From: Dyella sp. S184
GTDB lineage: Bacteria > Pseudomonadota > Gammaproteobacteria > Xanthomonadales > Rhodanobacteraceae
Assembly (NCBI RefSeq): GCF_009766065.1
Contig: NZ_LMUE01000005.1
Coordinates: 248,001-312,000 of the forward strand
Direction: 5' to 3'
DNA length: 64,000 bases
Under the pieces are notes generated by a model, which saw nothing but the letters and a program-made list of their open reading frames with translations, searched no databases and was not told the origin of the DNA. The translations under genes were made by a program, and so were the position numbers. Positions 1 to 8,128 of this stretch are shown here, piece by piece (positions within the stretch are counted from its first letter, which is position 1; the number at the start of each line of letters is the position of its first letter).

Positions 1-2623
1 GCAGCCACCAGTGCTGCACGTCGCCTTCGGCAAACTGGCGGCCGGCGGCGCGCAGCAGGTGTTCGCGCGCGAGGTCGGGGCGGCCGACGCACAAAGCCAT
101 CACGTCCTGCAGCTGATCGCGGAAGCCATACGCGCCGCTGGCCTGGTAGTACGCCGTGCGCGCCCACAGCCGGCAACCGAGCACCTGGTACAGCAGCCAG
201 TCGTTGAGCAGGATGTCCATTGCCCGATCCGGCGTGCGCACCTGCACCGTGTCGAGCAGGCCATTCCATTGCGTGGCGACATCGGCGAGTACGCTGTCGA
301 TATCGGTTGCGCGGTATTTGATGATGAGGGCCTGTGCATCGGCCTCGGAACCCGCATCGCCGAGCATGAAGACGATGTCGATCTGCGTGTCCGGTGGCAG
401 TTCGATCCGCGTCTGCAGCGCACCGCACGGATCCAGCCCGGCACCGAGCCGGTTGGATAGCGGTCGGTCGTCACGCAGCACGGCCGGTCGCGCGATCGTG
501 CCGAGCGGATCGAGGAATTCGCGACGATCGCCGCTCATCGAATGCTGCTGACCGCCTAGATCGATGAATGCCACGCGGTCGCCGAAATCCGCGCGCCACG
601 GGTTGCGCGCAAACAGCGCGCCGGTTGGCTCATCGCGCGAGGTGATCACGTAGGGCGCCGGCGTGGTGCCGTTCGCGCCCAGCGCCCACTCGACATAGCC
701 GGTGATGGACAGCCGACGTGCCCGACCTGAGCGGTTGCACAGGCGGAGTCGTGACAGCTTGATCGAATCGTTCGTCGGCACGCACTGGGTCAGCTCCAGC
801 TCTATACCATGTGCGTCATTGTTGAAGCGGCTCCAGCCCTTGCCATGGGTGGTCGTGTACTTCGCGCCATCCACGCGGATCGGCAGCGCGGTGGCACTCC
901 ACAATACGCCGGTGTCTTCGTCGCGCAGGTACAGCGCCTCGTGCGGACTGTCGCTGACCGGATCGTTCGGCCACGGCGTCAGCGGGTTCTGCTGACTGTT
1001 CAGCGACCACGCATAACCGCCGCCTTCGGCCGAGACCAGGAAGCCGAACGCGGGATTGGCGATCACATTCACCCACGGCGCCGGCGTGGGGTGTTCGTCG
1101 TCGAGGTCGATGCGATAGCTGCGTCCGTTGTCGCTGAAGCCGCCATGGCCGTTGGCGAACTCCGGCTGGCCAGCGGCCGCCGTGGTGGCCGCAGCGGCGG
1201 GTGTACTCGCGCGGATGGCCACCGGTATTGCGATCGCTGCTGCTGTGGCGGAGGTGGGTGTGGGCGGCGCGTCGTCGAGCACCACACGGGCCACCGTCAG
1301 CAGGCCGTTGCGCAGGTCATCGCTGATCGCGTTGTCACGCAGTGCAAACAGCTCGGCCTTGGGCAACTGATCGCTGGCTTTCAATAGCGCCTGTTGCGTG
1401 CTCACCAGTGACGCGATCACGCTTTGCAGTGCATCGCCATCGGTACCGGTGGCGGTGTTCAACAGCACCACGTCGACCGCCAGCCGCTGGCTGCGCCAAC
1501 AATCCTGCGCCAGCAGCAGCTCCTGCACATGTGGCAGCGCGTCCGAGTGGCCAAGACTCAACAGCACGATCGGACGATCGCCGGAAATGCCCGCCGCCCA
1601 CAGCGTGGGTGGTCCACCGTGACCGCGCGCCAAGACGTCAGGCGCCGCGCGTTGGCTTGGATCGCTGCACAGCACGGCGTCCATCCAATGCGCAAAGCGC
1701 GCCGCCTGGGCGGCATCGATACCGAGCCGTTGCTGCTCGGCTTCGGCATGGTTGGCCGCATCGGCGAACAGCAGCTCGGCAGCATTTGCGTTACCCAGTC
1801 GCGCGGCCAGAGCCAGTGCACCCTCACGCGAGTCGGCGAGCTGCGTCCACAGCAGCAAGGTCACGCTGGCGCCGGGACCGAGCGTGACGCGTCGACGCAG
1901 GCTGAACACCGGATCGAGCACGCAACCGCTGGTGTTCGACAGCGCGACACCCGGCTGCATCGCCTGCGCCTGGCGCAGCGTGCGGCCACGCCCTAGAAAA
2001 CACGCGCGGTCGGTTTCGTATTCAGGCGTGGCGTCAGCCGGTTGCCCAACCACCTGCAGCGCGTGCCCCGCCCACACTTCGGCCTCGCTGCTCGCGCGCC
2101 GCCGCCGGGTGGCCAGCAACACGCCATGCGCGGCATCCCATTCGGTCTCGACGAACATCTTGGAGAACGCCGGATGCGCGTTGTCGGCACCGATCGGGCC
2201 GATCACCAGCTCGGCATACGAGGTGATCGAGAACGTGCGCGTGCGATCGCCGTGATTGCTGAGGGTGAGGCGGCGCAGTTCGATGTCGGCATCATGGGCC
2301 ACCGCCACGTCCAGCACGCTGTGCAGGCTGTGGTGGCGACGGCTGAAGCTGGCGCGACCGGCGCTGAACACCACCGCGTCATCCGGCATGCGCAGGCCCA
2401 GCGGCTGCTGGCTGGCCGACCATGCCGCGCCGCTGTCCTCATCACGCAGCAGCAGGTAACTGCCCCAGGGGTCGCGGGTGGGATCCTCGCGCCAGCGCGT
2501 CACCGCCAGGTCATGCCATTGGCTGTAGCCGGAGCCGCTGCTGCTCAGCATCACGCTGTAATGACCGTTCGACAGCAGGGCGTGCTGGCGCGGGTTGATG
2601 GTGCGCGAAGAGGGGGATGGCAT
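1..2623 (-). CDS. GH94 / cyclic beta-1,2-glucan phosphorylase-like protein, C-terminus beyond the window
   Basis: The reading frame is open for about 874 codons from an ATG at 2623 to the left edge. Two tandem glycosyltransferase-36-associated sugar-binding regions are visible: one at the N-terminus (LLSNGHYSVMLSSSGSGYSQW, then WREDPTRDPWGSYLLLRDED) and one about 500 residues later. At the left edge the catalytic barrel begins (AYYQASGAYGFRDQLQDVMA, then EGDVQHWW), which is characteristic of GH94 phosphorylases and of the C-terminal half of cyclic beta-1,2-glucan synthases (NdvB/Cgs). It starts at the first sugar-binding domain and has no N-terminal glycosyltransferase, so a stand-alone 1,2-beta-oligoglucan phosphorylase is the best guess. 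No signal peptide is seen. In-frame ATGs at 2653 and 2659 are alternative starts. The neighbouring divergent GH144-like gene supports a beta-1,2-glucan role. Exact specificity is inferred. Confidence 0.82.
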   Translation of the reverse strand, partial: MPSPSSRTINPRQHALLSNGHYSVMLSSSGSGYSQWHDLAVTRWREDPTRDPWGSYLLLRDEDSGAAWSASQQPLGLRMPDDAVVFSAGRASFSRRHHSLHSVLDVAVAHDADIELRRLTLSNHGDRTRTFSITSYAELVIGPIGADNAHPAFSKMFVETEWDAAHGVLLATRRRRASSEAEVWAGHALQVVGQPADATPEYETDRACFLGRGRTLRQAQAMQPGVALSNTSGCVLDPVFSLRRRVTLGPGASVTLLLWTQLADSREGALALAARLGNANAAELLFADAANHAEAEQQRLGIDAAQAARFAHWMDAVLCSDPSQRAAPDVLARGHGGPPTLWAAGISGDRPIVLLSLGHSDALPHVQELLLAQDCWRSQRLAVDVVLLNTATGTDGDALQSVIASLVSTQQALLKASDQLPKAELFALRDNAISDDLRNGLLTVARVVLDDAPPTPTSATAAAIAIPVAIRASTPAAAATTAAAGQPEFANGHGGFSDNGRSYRIDLDDEHPTPAPWVNVIANPAFGFLVSAEGGGYAWSLNSQQNPLTPWPNDPVSDSPHEALYLRDEDTGVLWSATALPIRVDGAKYTTTHGKGWSRFNNDAHGIELELTQCVPTNDSIKLSRLRLCNRSGRARRLSITGYVEWALGANGTTPAPYVITSRDEPTGALFARNPWRADFGDRVAFIDLGGQQHSMSGDRREFLDPLGTIARPAVLRDDRPLSNRLGAGLDPCGALQTRIELPPDTQIDIVFMLGDAGSEADAQALIIKYRATDIDSVLADVATQWNGLLDTVQVRTPDRAMDILLNDWLLYQVLGCRLWARTAYYQASGAYGFRDQLQDVMALCVGRPDLAREHLLRAAGRQFAEGDVQHWWL

Positions 2624-2827
2624 GGATCGTCCAGGCGGTAGCGGCGAAAGCATCAGCATGCGCCATGTGTCGGCATCCGTGGCGTCAAGACGGCGGCGTC
2701 GACCTTTGCTTCACCTTGCCGCAGAGTAGGATGGTGCGATGAATAACCGAAGCGAGCTGTGCTCAGCCAGCGCCCCCGGGTTGACACACAAGGCGCAGCA
2801 CCAGATCGACCAGCCGTGGAATCCCCG

Positions 2828-4147
2828 ATGACCCAGCTCTCCGCCCTCACGGATGAGGCCCTGCTCGACCGGCTGCAGTGCGCTGCCTTCGGTTACTTCG
2901 TGCAGAACATGAATCCGCGCAATGGCCTGGTGGCCGATACCTCGCGCGACAACTCACCGGTCAGCATCGCCGTGGTCGGCTTTGCACTCTCGTCCTATCC
3001 GGTGGCGGTGGAGCGTGGCTGGATGGAACGTGCCGATGCGGTCCAGCGCAGTCTCGCGGCGCTGCGTTTCTTCCGCGACAGCGATCAGAGCGGCAGCCCC
3101 ACGGCAACCGGCTTCAAGGGCTTCTACTATCACTTCCTCGACATCCACACCGGTGCGCGTGTGTGGCAGTCCGAGCTGTCGATGATCGACACGGCGCTGC
3201 TGATGGCCGGCGTGCTCACCGCCAGCATGTATTTCACGGCCGATACGCCCGATGAAGCCGAGTTGCGCGAACTGGCCGATTTCCTCTATCGGCGCATCGA
3301 CTGGTGCTGGGCGCAGGATGACGGTGACACCATCAAACAGGGCTGGAAACCCGAGAGCGGATTCCTGCATTACGGCTGGGAAGGCTACAGCGAGGCAATC
3401 GTGCTTTACGTGTTGGCGTTGGGCTCGCCGACCCACCCGATCAAAGGCGATTGCTACACCGCGTGGACGGCTACCTATCAGTGGGAAAATCTGTACAACC
3501 ACGACTACCTCTACGCTGGTCCGCTGTTCGTCCATCAGTTCTCGCATGCATGGATCGATCTGCGCGACATCCGTGACAGTTTCATGCGCGAGAAGGACTT
3601 CGACTATTTCGAGAACAGCCGCAACGCTGTTTCCATCCAGCGCAGGTATACCCAGCTCAATCCGCACGAATTCGCGGGCTACGACGAAAACTGCTGGGGG
3701 CTTTCCGCCGGCGACGGTCCCACCGACGAGCAGCCTGACGTGTTCAATGAGGAACGGCGGCTGTTCGGCTACGCGGCACGCGGCGTGCCATACGGCCCGG
3801 ATGACGGCACGCTGTCGCCATCGGCCGTGCTGGCCTCGCTGCCATTTGCGCCGGAGCGGGTGCTGGAAGCCATGCGCAACATGTTGACACGCTATCCGCA
3901 GATGCTGACCGACGATCGGCTGGCCAGCAGCTTCAACCCGACCGTGGGTGCCAGCGTCGAACGGCCGTGGGTGTCGGCAGGTCATTACGGGCTCGATCAG
4001 GGCATCGTGTTCATGATGATCGAGAACCACCGCAGCCAGTTCATCTGGCGATTGACGCGCGCTTGCCGCTATATCAGCGACGGCTTGCAGGGCGCCGGAT
4101 TCGAAGGCGGCTGGTTGCGGCAAGGCCATCCCGGAGGAGCGAACTGA
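2828..4147 (+). CDS. GH144-like endo-beta-1,2-glucanase (PF10091 glycoamylase-like domain)
   Basis: 439 residues. It shows the blocks of the PF10091 family that includes GH144 endo-beta-1,2-glucanases: GARVWQSELSMIDTALLMAG at about residue 109, an aromatic GWEGYSEA block, HQFSHAWIDLRDIRD at about 236, and GYDENCWGLSAGDGP. The family has an (alpha/alpha)6 barrel and hydrolyses linear beta-1,2-glucan to sophorooligosaccharides, the substrates of GH94 1,2-beta-oligoglucan phosphorylases such as the divergent neighbour. No signal peptide is visible from this ATG or from the in-frame upstream start at 2759, so the enzyme looks cytoplasmic, unlike secreted members. A GGA 8 nt upstream supports ATG 2828. 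The stop codon overlaps the ATG of the next gene by one base, which suggests translational coupling. Confidence 0.78.
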   Translation: MTQLSALTDEALLDRLQCAAFGYFVQNMNPRNGLVADTSRDNSPVSIAVVGFALSSYPVAVERGWMERADAVQRSLAALRFFRDSDQSGSPTATGFKGFYYHFLDIHTGARVWQSELSMIDTALLMAGVLTASMYFTADTPDEAELRELADFLYRRIDWCWAQDDGDTIKQGWKPESGFLHYGWEGYSEAIVLYVLALGSPTHPIKGDCYTAWTATYQWENLYNHDYLYAGPLFVHQFSHAWIDLRDIRDSFMREKDFDYFENSRNAVSIQRRYTQLNPHEFAGYDENCWGLSAGDGPTDEQPDVFNEERRLFGYAARGVPYGPDDGTLSPSAVLASLPFAPERVLEAMRNMLTRYPQMLTDDRLASSFNPTVGASVERPWVSAGHYGLDQGIVFMMIENHRSQFIWRLTRACRYISDGLQGAGFEGGWLRQGHPGGAN

Positions 4148-5667
4148 TGTCGCCTTTTGATGCGTCAGTCACCACCCCGCAGGATGGCTACGAAGACAAG
4201 CGGCTCGCTGACGTGCATCCGCAGGCGTGGGTCAATCCGGAACCGGCGGACCGCTACGCGCTGATCATCGTCGGCGCCGGATCAGCCGGCGTCGCCGCTG
4301 CGGAACTGGCCTGCGCCATGGGCGTCAAGGTGGCGATGATCGAACGACACCTGATCGGCGGCACCTGCCTCAACACCGGTTGCGTGCCTTCCAAGGCGCT
4401 GATCCGCACTTCGCGACTGTATGCCGAGATGCGTGATGCGGCCCGCTACGGCGCAAAGGTTCCGGACAACATCCAGGTGGACTTTGGCGCGGCGATGGAT
4501 CGCGTGCGCCGTATCCGCAGCCATCTCAGCGGCGGTTCGTCGGTACGCCGGCTGGCCGCGCTCGGCGTCGACATGTTTTTCGGCAATGCGCGCTTTGCCG
4601 GACCGGACACGTTGATGGTGAACGAGCAGAAGCTGCGCTTCGCCAAGGCGATGATCGCCACCGGCACGCGTCCGCATGTACCGATCATCCCGGGACTGCG
4701 CGAAGCCGGCTTCCTGACCAATGCCAACGTCTTCAACCTGACCGAACTGCCGCAGCGCCTGTTGGTGATCGGTGGCGGTCCCGTCGGCTGCGAACTGGCC
4801 CAGGCCTTTCGTCATCTGGGTGCGCAAGTCACCATCGTGCAGGACAAGCCGCTGTTCCTCGAAAAGGAGGAACGCGACGCCGCGCAGATCCTCTCCGATG
4901 CCTTCGCGCGTGACGGCCTCGAAGTGCGGCTCAATACCGAGGTCACCGCCGTGCGTGTGGAAAACGGCCGCAAGCTGGTCGATCTGGTCAGCGCCGATTA
5001 CCACAGCACCATCGAAGTCGACGCGATCCTCACCGGCGTCGGCCGCGCGCCGAACGTGCAGGGGCTGGATCTGGAAGCAGCGGGCGTCGACTACGATGCC
5101 GCCGATGGCATCGCGGTCGACGATTTCCTGTGTACCAGCAATCCGCGCATCTATGCCGCCGGCGATGTCTGTCTCGAGGAGCAGTACACCGACACCGCGG
5201 CCGCCTCGGCGCGCATCGTGGTGCACAACGCCTTGATGCGGGGACGCAAGCGCCTGAGCAAACTCGTCATTCCGTGGTGTACCTATACCGATCCGGAAAT
5301 CTCCCATGTCGGCATGTACGTGCGCGAAGCCAATCGCAAAGGCATCCCGGTCAAGACCTTTACCGTGCCGATGCACCAGATCGATCGTGCCGTGACCGAT
5401 AGCGAGGAGATCGGCTTCGTGAAAATCCATATCCGCGACGGCACCGACACCATTCTCGGCGCCACCATCGTGGCCCGCCATGCCGGCGAGATGATCAACG
5501 AGATCACCCTGGCCATGGTCGCCGGCATCGGCCTGCGCACGCTGGCGAAAGTCATCCACGCCTATCCTACCCAGGCCGAGGCGATCCGCGAAGCCGCCAA
5601 GGCCTATGTCCGTACCCGTATCACCCAGCGGCTGCGCGCAAGGTTGCAGCGCTGGCTGGCACGCTGA
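4147..5667 (+). CDS. FAD-dependent pyridine nucleotide-disulfide oxidoreductase, mercuric-reductase-like
   Basis: 506 residues. An N-terminal FAD-binding GAGSAG (43-48) is followed by the redox disulfide motif GTCLNTGCVPSK (Cys74, Cys79), a second NAD(P)-binding GGGPVGCE, and an FAD-contacting AAGDV. The C-terminal dimerisation domain carries HAYPTQAE (471-478). Where lipoamide dehydrogenases have the catalytic His (HPTxxE) this protein has Tyr473, and it lacks the MerA C-terminal Cys pair and heavy-metal domain. It is therefore neither a true lipoamide dehydrogenase nor MerA, but one of the many mercuric-reductase-like flavoproteins of unknown substrate. The ATG overlaps the stop of the glucanase gene (TGATG), so the two are probably one operon. 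The functional link to glucan breakdown is not obvious. Confidence 0.85.
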   Translation: MSPFDASVTTPQDGYEDKRLADVHPQAWVNPEPADRYALIIVGAGSAGVAAAELACAMGVKVAMIERHLIGGTCLNTGCVPSKALIRTSRLYAEMRDAARYGAKVPDNIQVDFGAAMDRVRRIRSHLSGGSSVRRLAALGVDMFFGNARFAGPDTLMVNEQKLRFAKAMIATGTRPHVPIIPGLREAGFLTNANVFNLTELPQRLLVIGGGPVGCELAQAFRHLGAQVTIVQDKPLFLEKEERDAAQILSDAFARDGLEVRLNTEVTAVRVENGRKLVDLVSADYHSTIEVDAILTGVGRAPNVQGLDLEAAGVDYDAADGIAVDDFLCTSNPRIYAAGDVCLEEQYTDTAAASARIVVHNALMRGRKRLSKLVIPWCTYTDPEISHVGMYVREANRKGIPVKTFTVPMHQIDRAVTDSEEIGFVKIHIRDGTDTILGATIVARHAGEMINEITLAMVAGIGLRTLAKVIHAYPTQAEAIREAAKAYVRTRITQRLRARLQRWLAR

Positions 5668-5768
5668 CTGGCATGTCCATGCAGGCCGGCTGCGCTCACG
5701 CCGATTTATCGGTGGTCCGCGTAGGATGGCCAGCTTGTTATCTCGTCACTTCAAACTAAGGACACGTT

Positions 5769-6680
5769 ATGGAACTTGGCATGATCGGTCTCGGCAAGAT
5801 GGGCGCCTATATGACGGAGCGCCTGGTCAAGGGTGGCCACAAGGTGACCGGCTTCGATCCGAACGCGGATGCGCGCAAGGCGGTGGAAGCGAAAGGTGCA
5901 GGCTCGGCCGATTCGCTGCAGGCTCTGGTCAAGGCGCTGCCTACGCCGCGAGCGGTGTGGCTGATGGTGCCGTCCGGCAAGGTCACCGATGACACCGTCA
6001 ACGCACTGCTGCCGTTGCTGGCCAAGGGCGACACCGTAATCGATGGCGGCAACTCCAACTACAAGGACACCGTGCGCCGCGCGAAGCTCTACGCCGACAA
6101 CGGCCTGGACTACGTCGACTGCGGCACCAGCGGTGGCGTGTGGGGCCTGAAAGAGGGCTACAGCATGATGGTCGGTGGCGACGAGAAAACCGTCGATGCC
6201 TTGAAACCGATCTTCGAGACGCTGGCACCGGCCAAGGATCAGGGCTGGGGCCGCGTCGGTCCGGTCGGTTCCGGCCACTTCACCAAGATGGTCCACAACG
6301 GCATCGAATACGGCCTGATGCAGGCGTATGCCGAAGGCTTCTCGATCCTGCAGCACAAGCAGGAGTTCGGCCTCGACCTCAAGCAGATCGGCGAGATCTG
6401 GCGCTATGGCAGCGTGGTCCGTTCATGGCTGCTCGACCTGACCACCGACGCGCTCGGCAAGAATCCCAAGATGGACGGCATCGCGCCGTACGTCGTCGAT
6501 TCCGGCGAAGGCCGCTGGACGGTGGACGAGGCGATCGACCTCAACGTGCCCGCCCCGATCATCACCGCTTCGCTGATCGAGCGGCTGCGCTCGCGCGACA
6601 CCGAATCGTTCTCCGACAAATTGCTGGCGGCGATGCGCAATGAGTTCGGCGGCCATGAGATCAAGTCCGAAGCGAAGTGA
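5769..6680 (+). CDS. gnd: 6-phosphogluconate dehydrogenase (decarboxylating), short form
   Basis: 303 residues. Oxidatively decarboxylates 6-phosphogluconate to ribulose 5-phosphate in the oxidative pentose phosphate pathway. The Rossmann motif GLGKMG lies at residues 7-12, followed by DGGNSNYKDT, the substrate-binding DCGTSGG, and the catalytic-helix region GSGHFTKMVHNGIEYG. At about 300 residues it belongs to the short, typically NAD-linked GndA/YqeC group rather than the 470-residue E. coli Gnd type. A good AAGGA ribosome-binding site precedes the ATG by about 8 nt. It is set apart from the zwf-pgl-edd-eda operon at 18-23 kb and would compete with Edd for the same substrate. It is convergent with the small-gene cluster that follows. 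Confidence 0.93.
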   Translation: MELGMIGLGKMGAYMTERLVKGGHKVTGFDPNADARKAVEAKGAGSADSLQALVKALPTPRAVWLMVPSGKVTDDTVNALLPLLAKGDTVIDGGNSNYKDTVRRAKLYADNGLDYVDCGTSGGVWGLKEGYSMMVGGDEKTVDALKPIFETLAPAKDQGWGRVGPVGSGHFTKMVHNGIEYGLMQAYAEGFSILQHKQEFGLDLKQIGEIWRYGSVVRSWLLDLTTDALGKNPKMDGIAPYVVDSGEGRWTVDEAIDLNVPAPIITASLIERLRSRDTESFSDKLLAAMRNEFGGHEIKSEAK

Positions 6681-6705
6681 TGCTGCGGTTTGGAGCACTG
6701 GTTGC

Positions 6706-6764
6706 AAGTAACGTCTGAATCAAGCGGCGCGCGTTATGCGCGCCGCTTTGACGAAAGCTCAGGC
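6706..6764 (-). other. attC-like recombination site D (degenerate), after the DinB cassette
   Basis: Read on the minus strand the segment has the order of an integron attC site: an R'' box GCCTGAG that contains the DinB stop codon, a spacer, an AAGCGGCGCGC arm, a small loop, the complementary GCGCGCCGCTT arm, then TGATTC-AGAC and an R' box starting GTT. The outer boxes deviate from RYYYAAC/GTTRRRY, so recombination activity is doubtful, but the position directly after a cassette-type gene fits. The inner hairpin is listed separately as a possible terminator. Confidence 0.4.
6722..6749. terminator. Hairpin between convergent gnd and DinB genes
   Basis: An 11-bp perfect stem (AAGCGGCGCGC / GCGCGCCGCTT) with a 5-nt loop starts 42 bp after the gnd stop, with only a short T run. 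It could stop transcription from gnd and, read on the other strand, from the DinB gene. It doubles as the central arms of attC-like site D. Confidence 0.6.
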
Positions 6765-7259
6765 ACCTTCGTTCTTTCTCAGAAGGAACACCGGTAAATC
6801 GGTGGTTGGCGGCACTGCGCCGATTGCGTACAGCATGTCTGCCACATGGCCGCGGTGGTATGTCGTGTGGTTGACGACATGGAGCAGGATGTTTGCGCGG
6901 CTCATGGAGCCATTGCCGCCGCCAATGAAGGTGAAGTCGACCACCTGCTCGCACGCCGGGTCCGTCAGCGAGTCGGCGTATTCGATGTACCACGCATCCA
7001 GCGCCTGCTGGATCTTCCGTAACCCGGCAAGCGGCGGATGCGTTTCCGGGTTGCGCGTGACAAACCCGTGCGGCTTGCCTTCCAGGTGCGCCCGCCAGAC
7101 CTGATCCATGGCGCGCACATGATTAATCGTGCGCAGGATGCTGCCGAAGACGATCGGGCGTGGAGCAACAAGTTCCCGCTCGGACAGTTGCGCAAGGGCG
7201 GTGTAAAAAAGATCGTCAGCCCATGCCTTGTAGCGCGTCAGAGTTTGTAAGTTGTTCAT
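6759..7259 (-). CDS. DinB-family (DUF664-like) metal-dependent protein, cassette-type gene
   Basis: 166 residues forming a four-helix bundle of the DinB/YfiT superfamily. The putative metal-binding histidines are in NHVRAMDQVWRAHLEG (about residues 47-62) and in the C-terminal HVVNHTTYHRGHVADML block. Members are often thiol-dependent transferases (bacillithiol or glutathione linked), but no substrate can be assigned here. It is transcribed leftwards as the last gene of a small cluster whose members are separated by attC-like sites, and its stop codon falls within attC-like site D, as is usual for integron cassettes. DinB-fold proteins are common cargo of chromosomal integrons. Confidence 0.8.
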   Translation of the reverse strand: MNNLQTLTRYKAWADDLFYTALAQLSERELVAPRPIVFGSILRTINHVRAMDQVWRAHLEGKPHGFVTRNPETHPPLAGLRKIQQALDAWYIEYADSLTDPACEQVVDFTFIGGGNGSMSRANILLHVVNHTTYHRGHVADMLYAIGAVPPTTDLPVFLLRKNEGA

Positions 7260-7268
7260 TGGAAGAGT

Positions 7269-7325
7269 GGCTGTCGCCTGAGTTAAGCAGCATGTGTTGC
7301 GCCCGCCCGCCTGAAGAAGTTATCG
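7269..7325 (-). other. attC-like recombination site C (degenerate), after the DUF2164 cassette
   Basis: The gap between the DUF2164 stop and the DinB start holds, on the minus strand, CGATAAC, then GC-rich complementary blocks, then GCTTAACTCAGGC and GACAGCC. The right half closely resembles the L'-R' side of classical attC sites, while the left half is only loosely conserved. It is called mainly from its position and from the clearer sites A and B. Confidence 0.35.
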
Positions 7326-7342
7326 GGCACCGCCGTGCTGCG

Positions 7343-7597
7343 TCATTTCCTGAAGTCAGTCGCTTGTTCAAGCTGATGGATGGAGTCCTGGATATCCTCC
7401 AGCTTGGCTGCAAGTACGGCTTGCGCGTCGTAGAGGCCGCGATTGTAGAAGTACGCACCTATCTCCTGTGCGAAGAAATCCAGCAGAAATTCCGCATCGA
7501 AACTTCCGATCTTCTGCTTCAGCTCTTCCGAGAAGTACAGCTTGATCTTGCGAACAATCAGATCTTTCTCTTCACTGGAAAATTTGATGATTTCCAT
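7343..7597 (-). CDS. DUF2164 family protein, cassette-type gene
   Basis: 84 residues. It begins EIIKFSSEEKDLIVRKIKLYF and continues with the FDAEFLLDFFAQEIGAYFYNRGLYDAQ block typical of DUF2164, a small acidic helical family without known biochemistry. No signal peptide or membrane segment is seen. The gene is more AT-rich than the host genes on either side. It sits between attC-like sites B and C, consistent with an integron gene cassette. Its function is unknown. The start is set by ATG 7597, just downstream of site B. Confidence 0.8.
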   Translation of the reverse strand: MEIIKFSSEEKDLIVRKIKLYFSEELKQKIGSFDAEFLLDFFAQEIGAYFYNRGLYDAQAVLAAKLEDIQDSIHQLEQATDFRK

Positions 7598-7610
7598 AGT
7601 TGTCGATGCT

Positions 7611-7670
7611 GCCTGACGCTGGAGTTATGCCGTGCTGCGAAGCGGTGTCGGCTCGTACGCATGGTCAGGC
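7611..7670 (-). other. attC site B, between the VOC and DUF2164 cassettes
   Basis: A 60-bp imperfect palindrome. On the minus strand R'' GCCTGAC and R' GTCAGGC are perfectly complementary. Between them lies GAGCCGACACCGCTTCGC...CACGGCATAACTC, closely similar to the inner arms of aadA-type attC sites. The TGA stop of the VOC gene lies inside R''. This is the strongest evidence that the cluster derives from an integron. Confidence 0.75.
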
Positions 7671-8054
7671 CGTGGAGAGCGCACTGACCATGACGTAATA
7701 CCCGTCCGGATCCCGGAGCGAGAACTCCATGGTTCCCGTGTTCGGGTTCCTGTGTGGCTCCTCTTCGAGCCGAGTGACGAGCGCGCGCGCCCTTGGCAGC
7801 GCCATGTCGAAATCGTCCACACGGAAAAACAGGATGAGGCCGTTGCCAGGCTTCCCGTGAGCGGGGCTCATCAAGGAGGGATGCTCGTGGGCACCCCATG
7901 CGTGAAGGCAGAGCAAAACCGTGCCATCCGAGTCGAGGATTTGCCCGAAGTCGTCATGGGCGGGACGTGTTTCCGTCTGGCCAAAGAGCGACTGGTACCA
8001 TTTGAAGCTGCCAGCCACATTTTCAACCCCGATGATCGTCCATGTGCGCTTCAT
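7665..8054 (-). CDS. VOC family (glyoxalase/bleomycin-resistance fold) protein, cassette-type gene
   Basis: 129 residues with the beta-alpha-beta-beta-beta repeat of the vicinal oxygen chelate fold. It opens IIGVENVAGSFKWYQSLFGQ and closes with GTMEFSLRDPDGYYVMVSAL, where the Glu in MEF is the usual C-terminal metal ligand position. A single domain would dimerise to form the active site. Dioxygenase, glyoxalase and drug-binding (bleomycin/fosfomycin) functions are all possible, and the sequence does not decide. It is flanked upstream by attC-like site A and terminates inside site B, so it is a complete gene cassette transcribed leftwards. Confidence 0.82.
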   Translation of the reverse strand: MKRTWTIIGVENVAGSFKWYQSLFGQTETRPAHDDFGQILDSDGTVLLCLHAWGAHEHPSLMSPAHGKPGNGLILFFRVDDFDMALPRARALVTRLEEEPHRNPNTGTMEFSLRDPDGYYVMVSALSTA

Positions 8055-8070
8055 TTGGTGTCCTCCTATG

Positions 8071-8128
8071 GCCTAGCGCTGGAATTGAGCGGCGGCGTAG
8101 CCGTCCGCCTCGAATGACTGGTTAGGGC
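8071..8128 (-). other. attC site A, upstream of the VOC cassette
   Basis: On the minus strand R'' CCCTAAC (containing the TAA stop of the truncated gene upstream) and R' GCTAGGC bracket an imperfect palindrome whose core pairs GAG-CGG-GGC with GCC-CCG-CTC around a TAC loop. The 58-bp size, box positions and the stop-in-R'' arrangement match integron attC sites. Confidence 0.72.
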
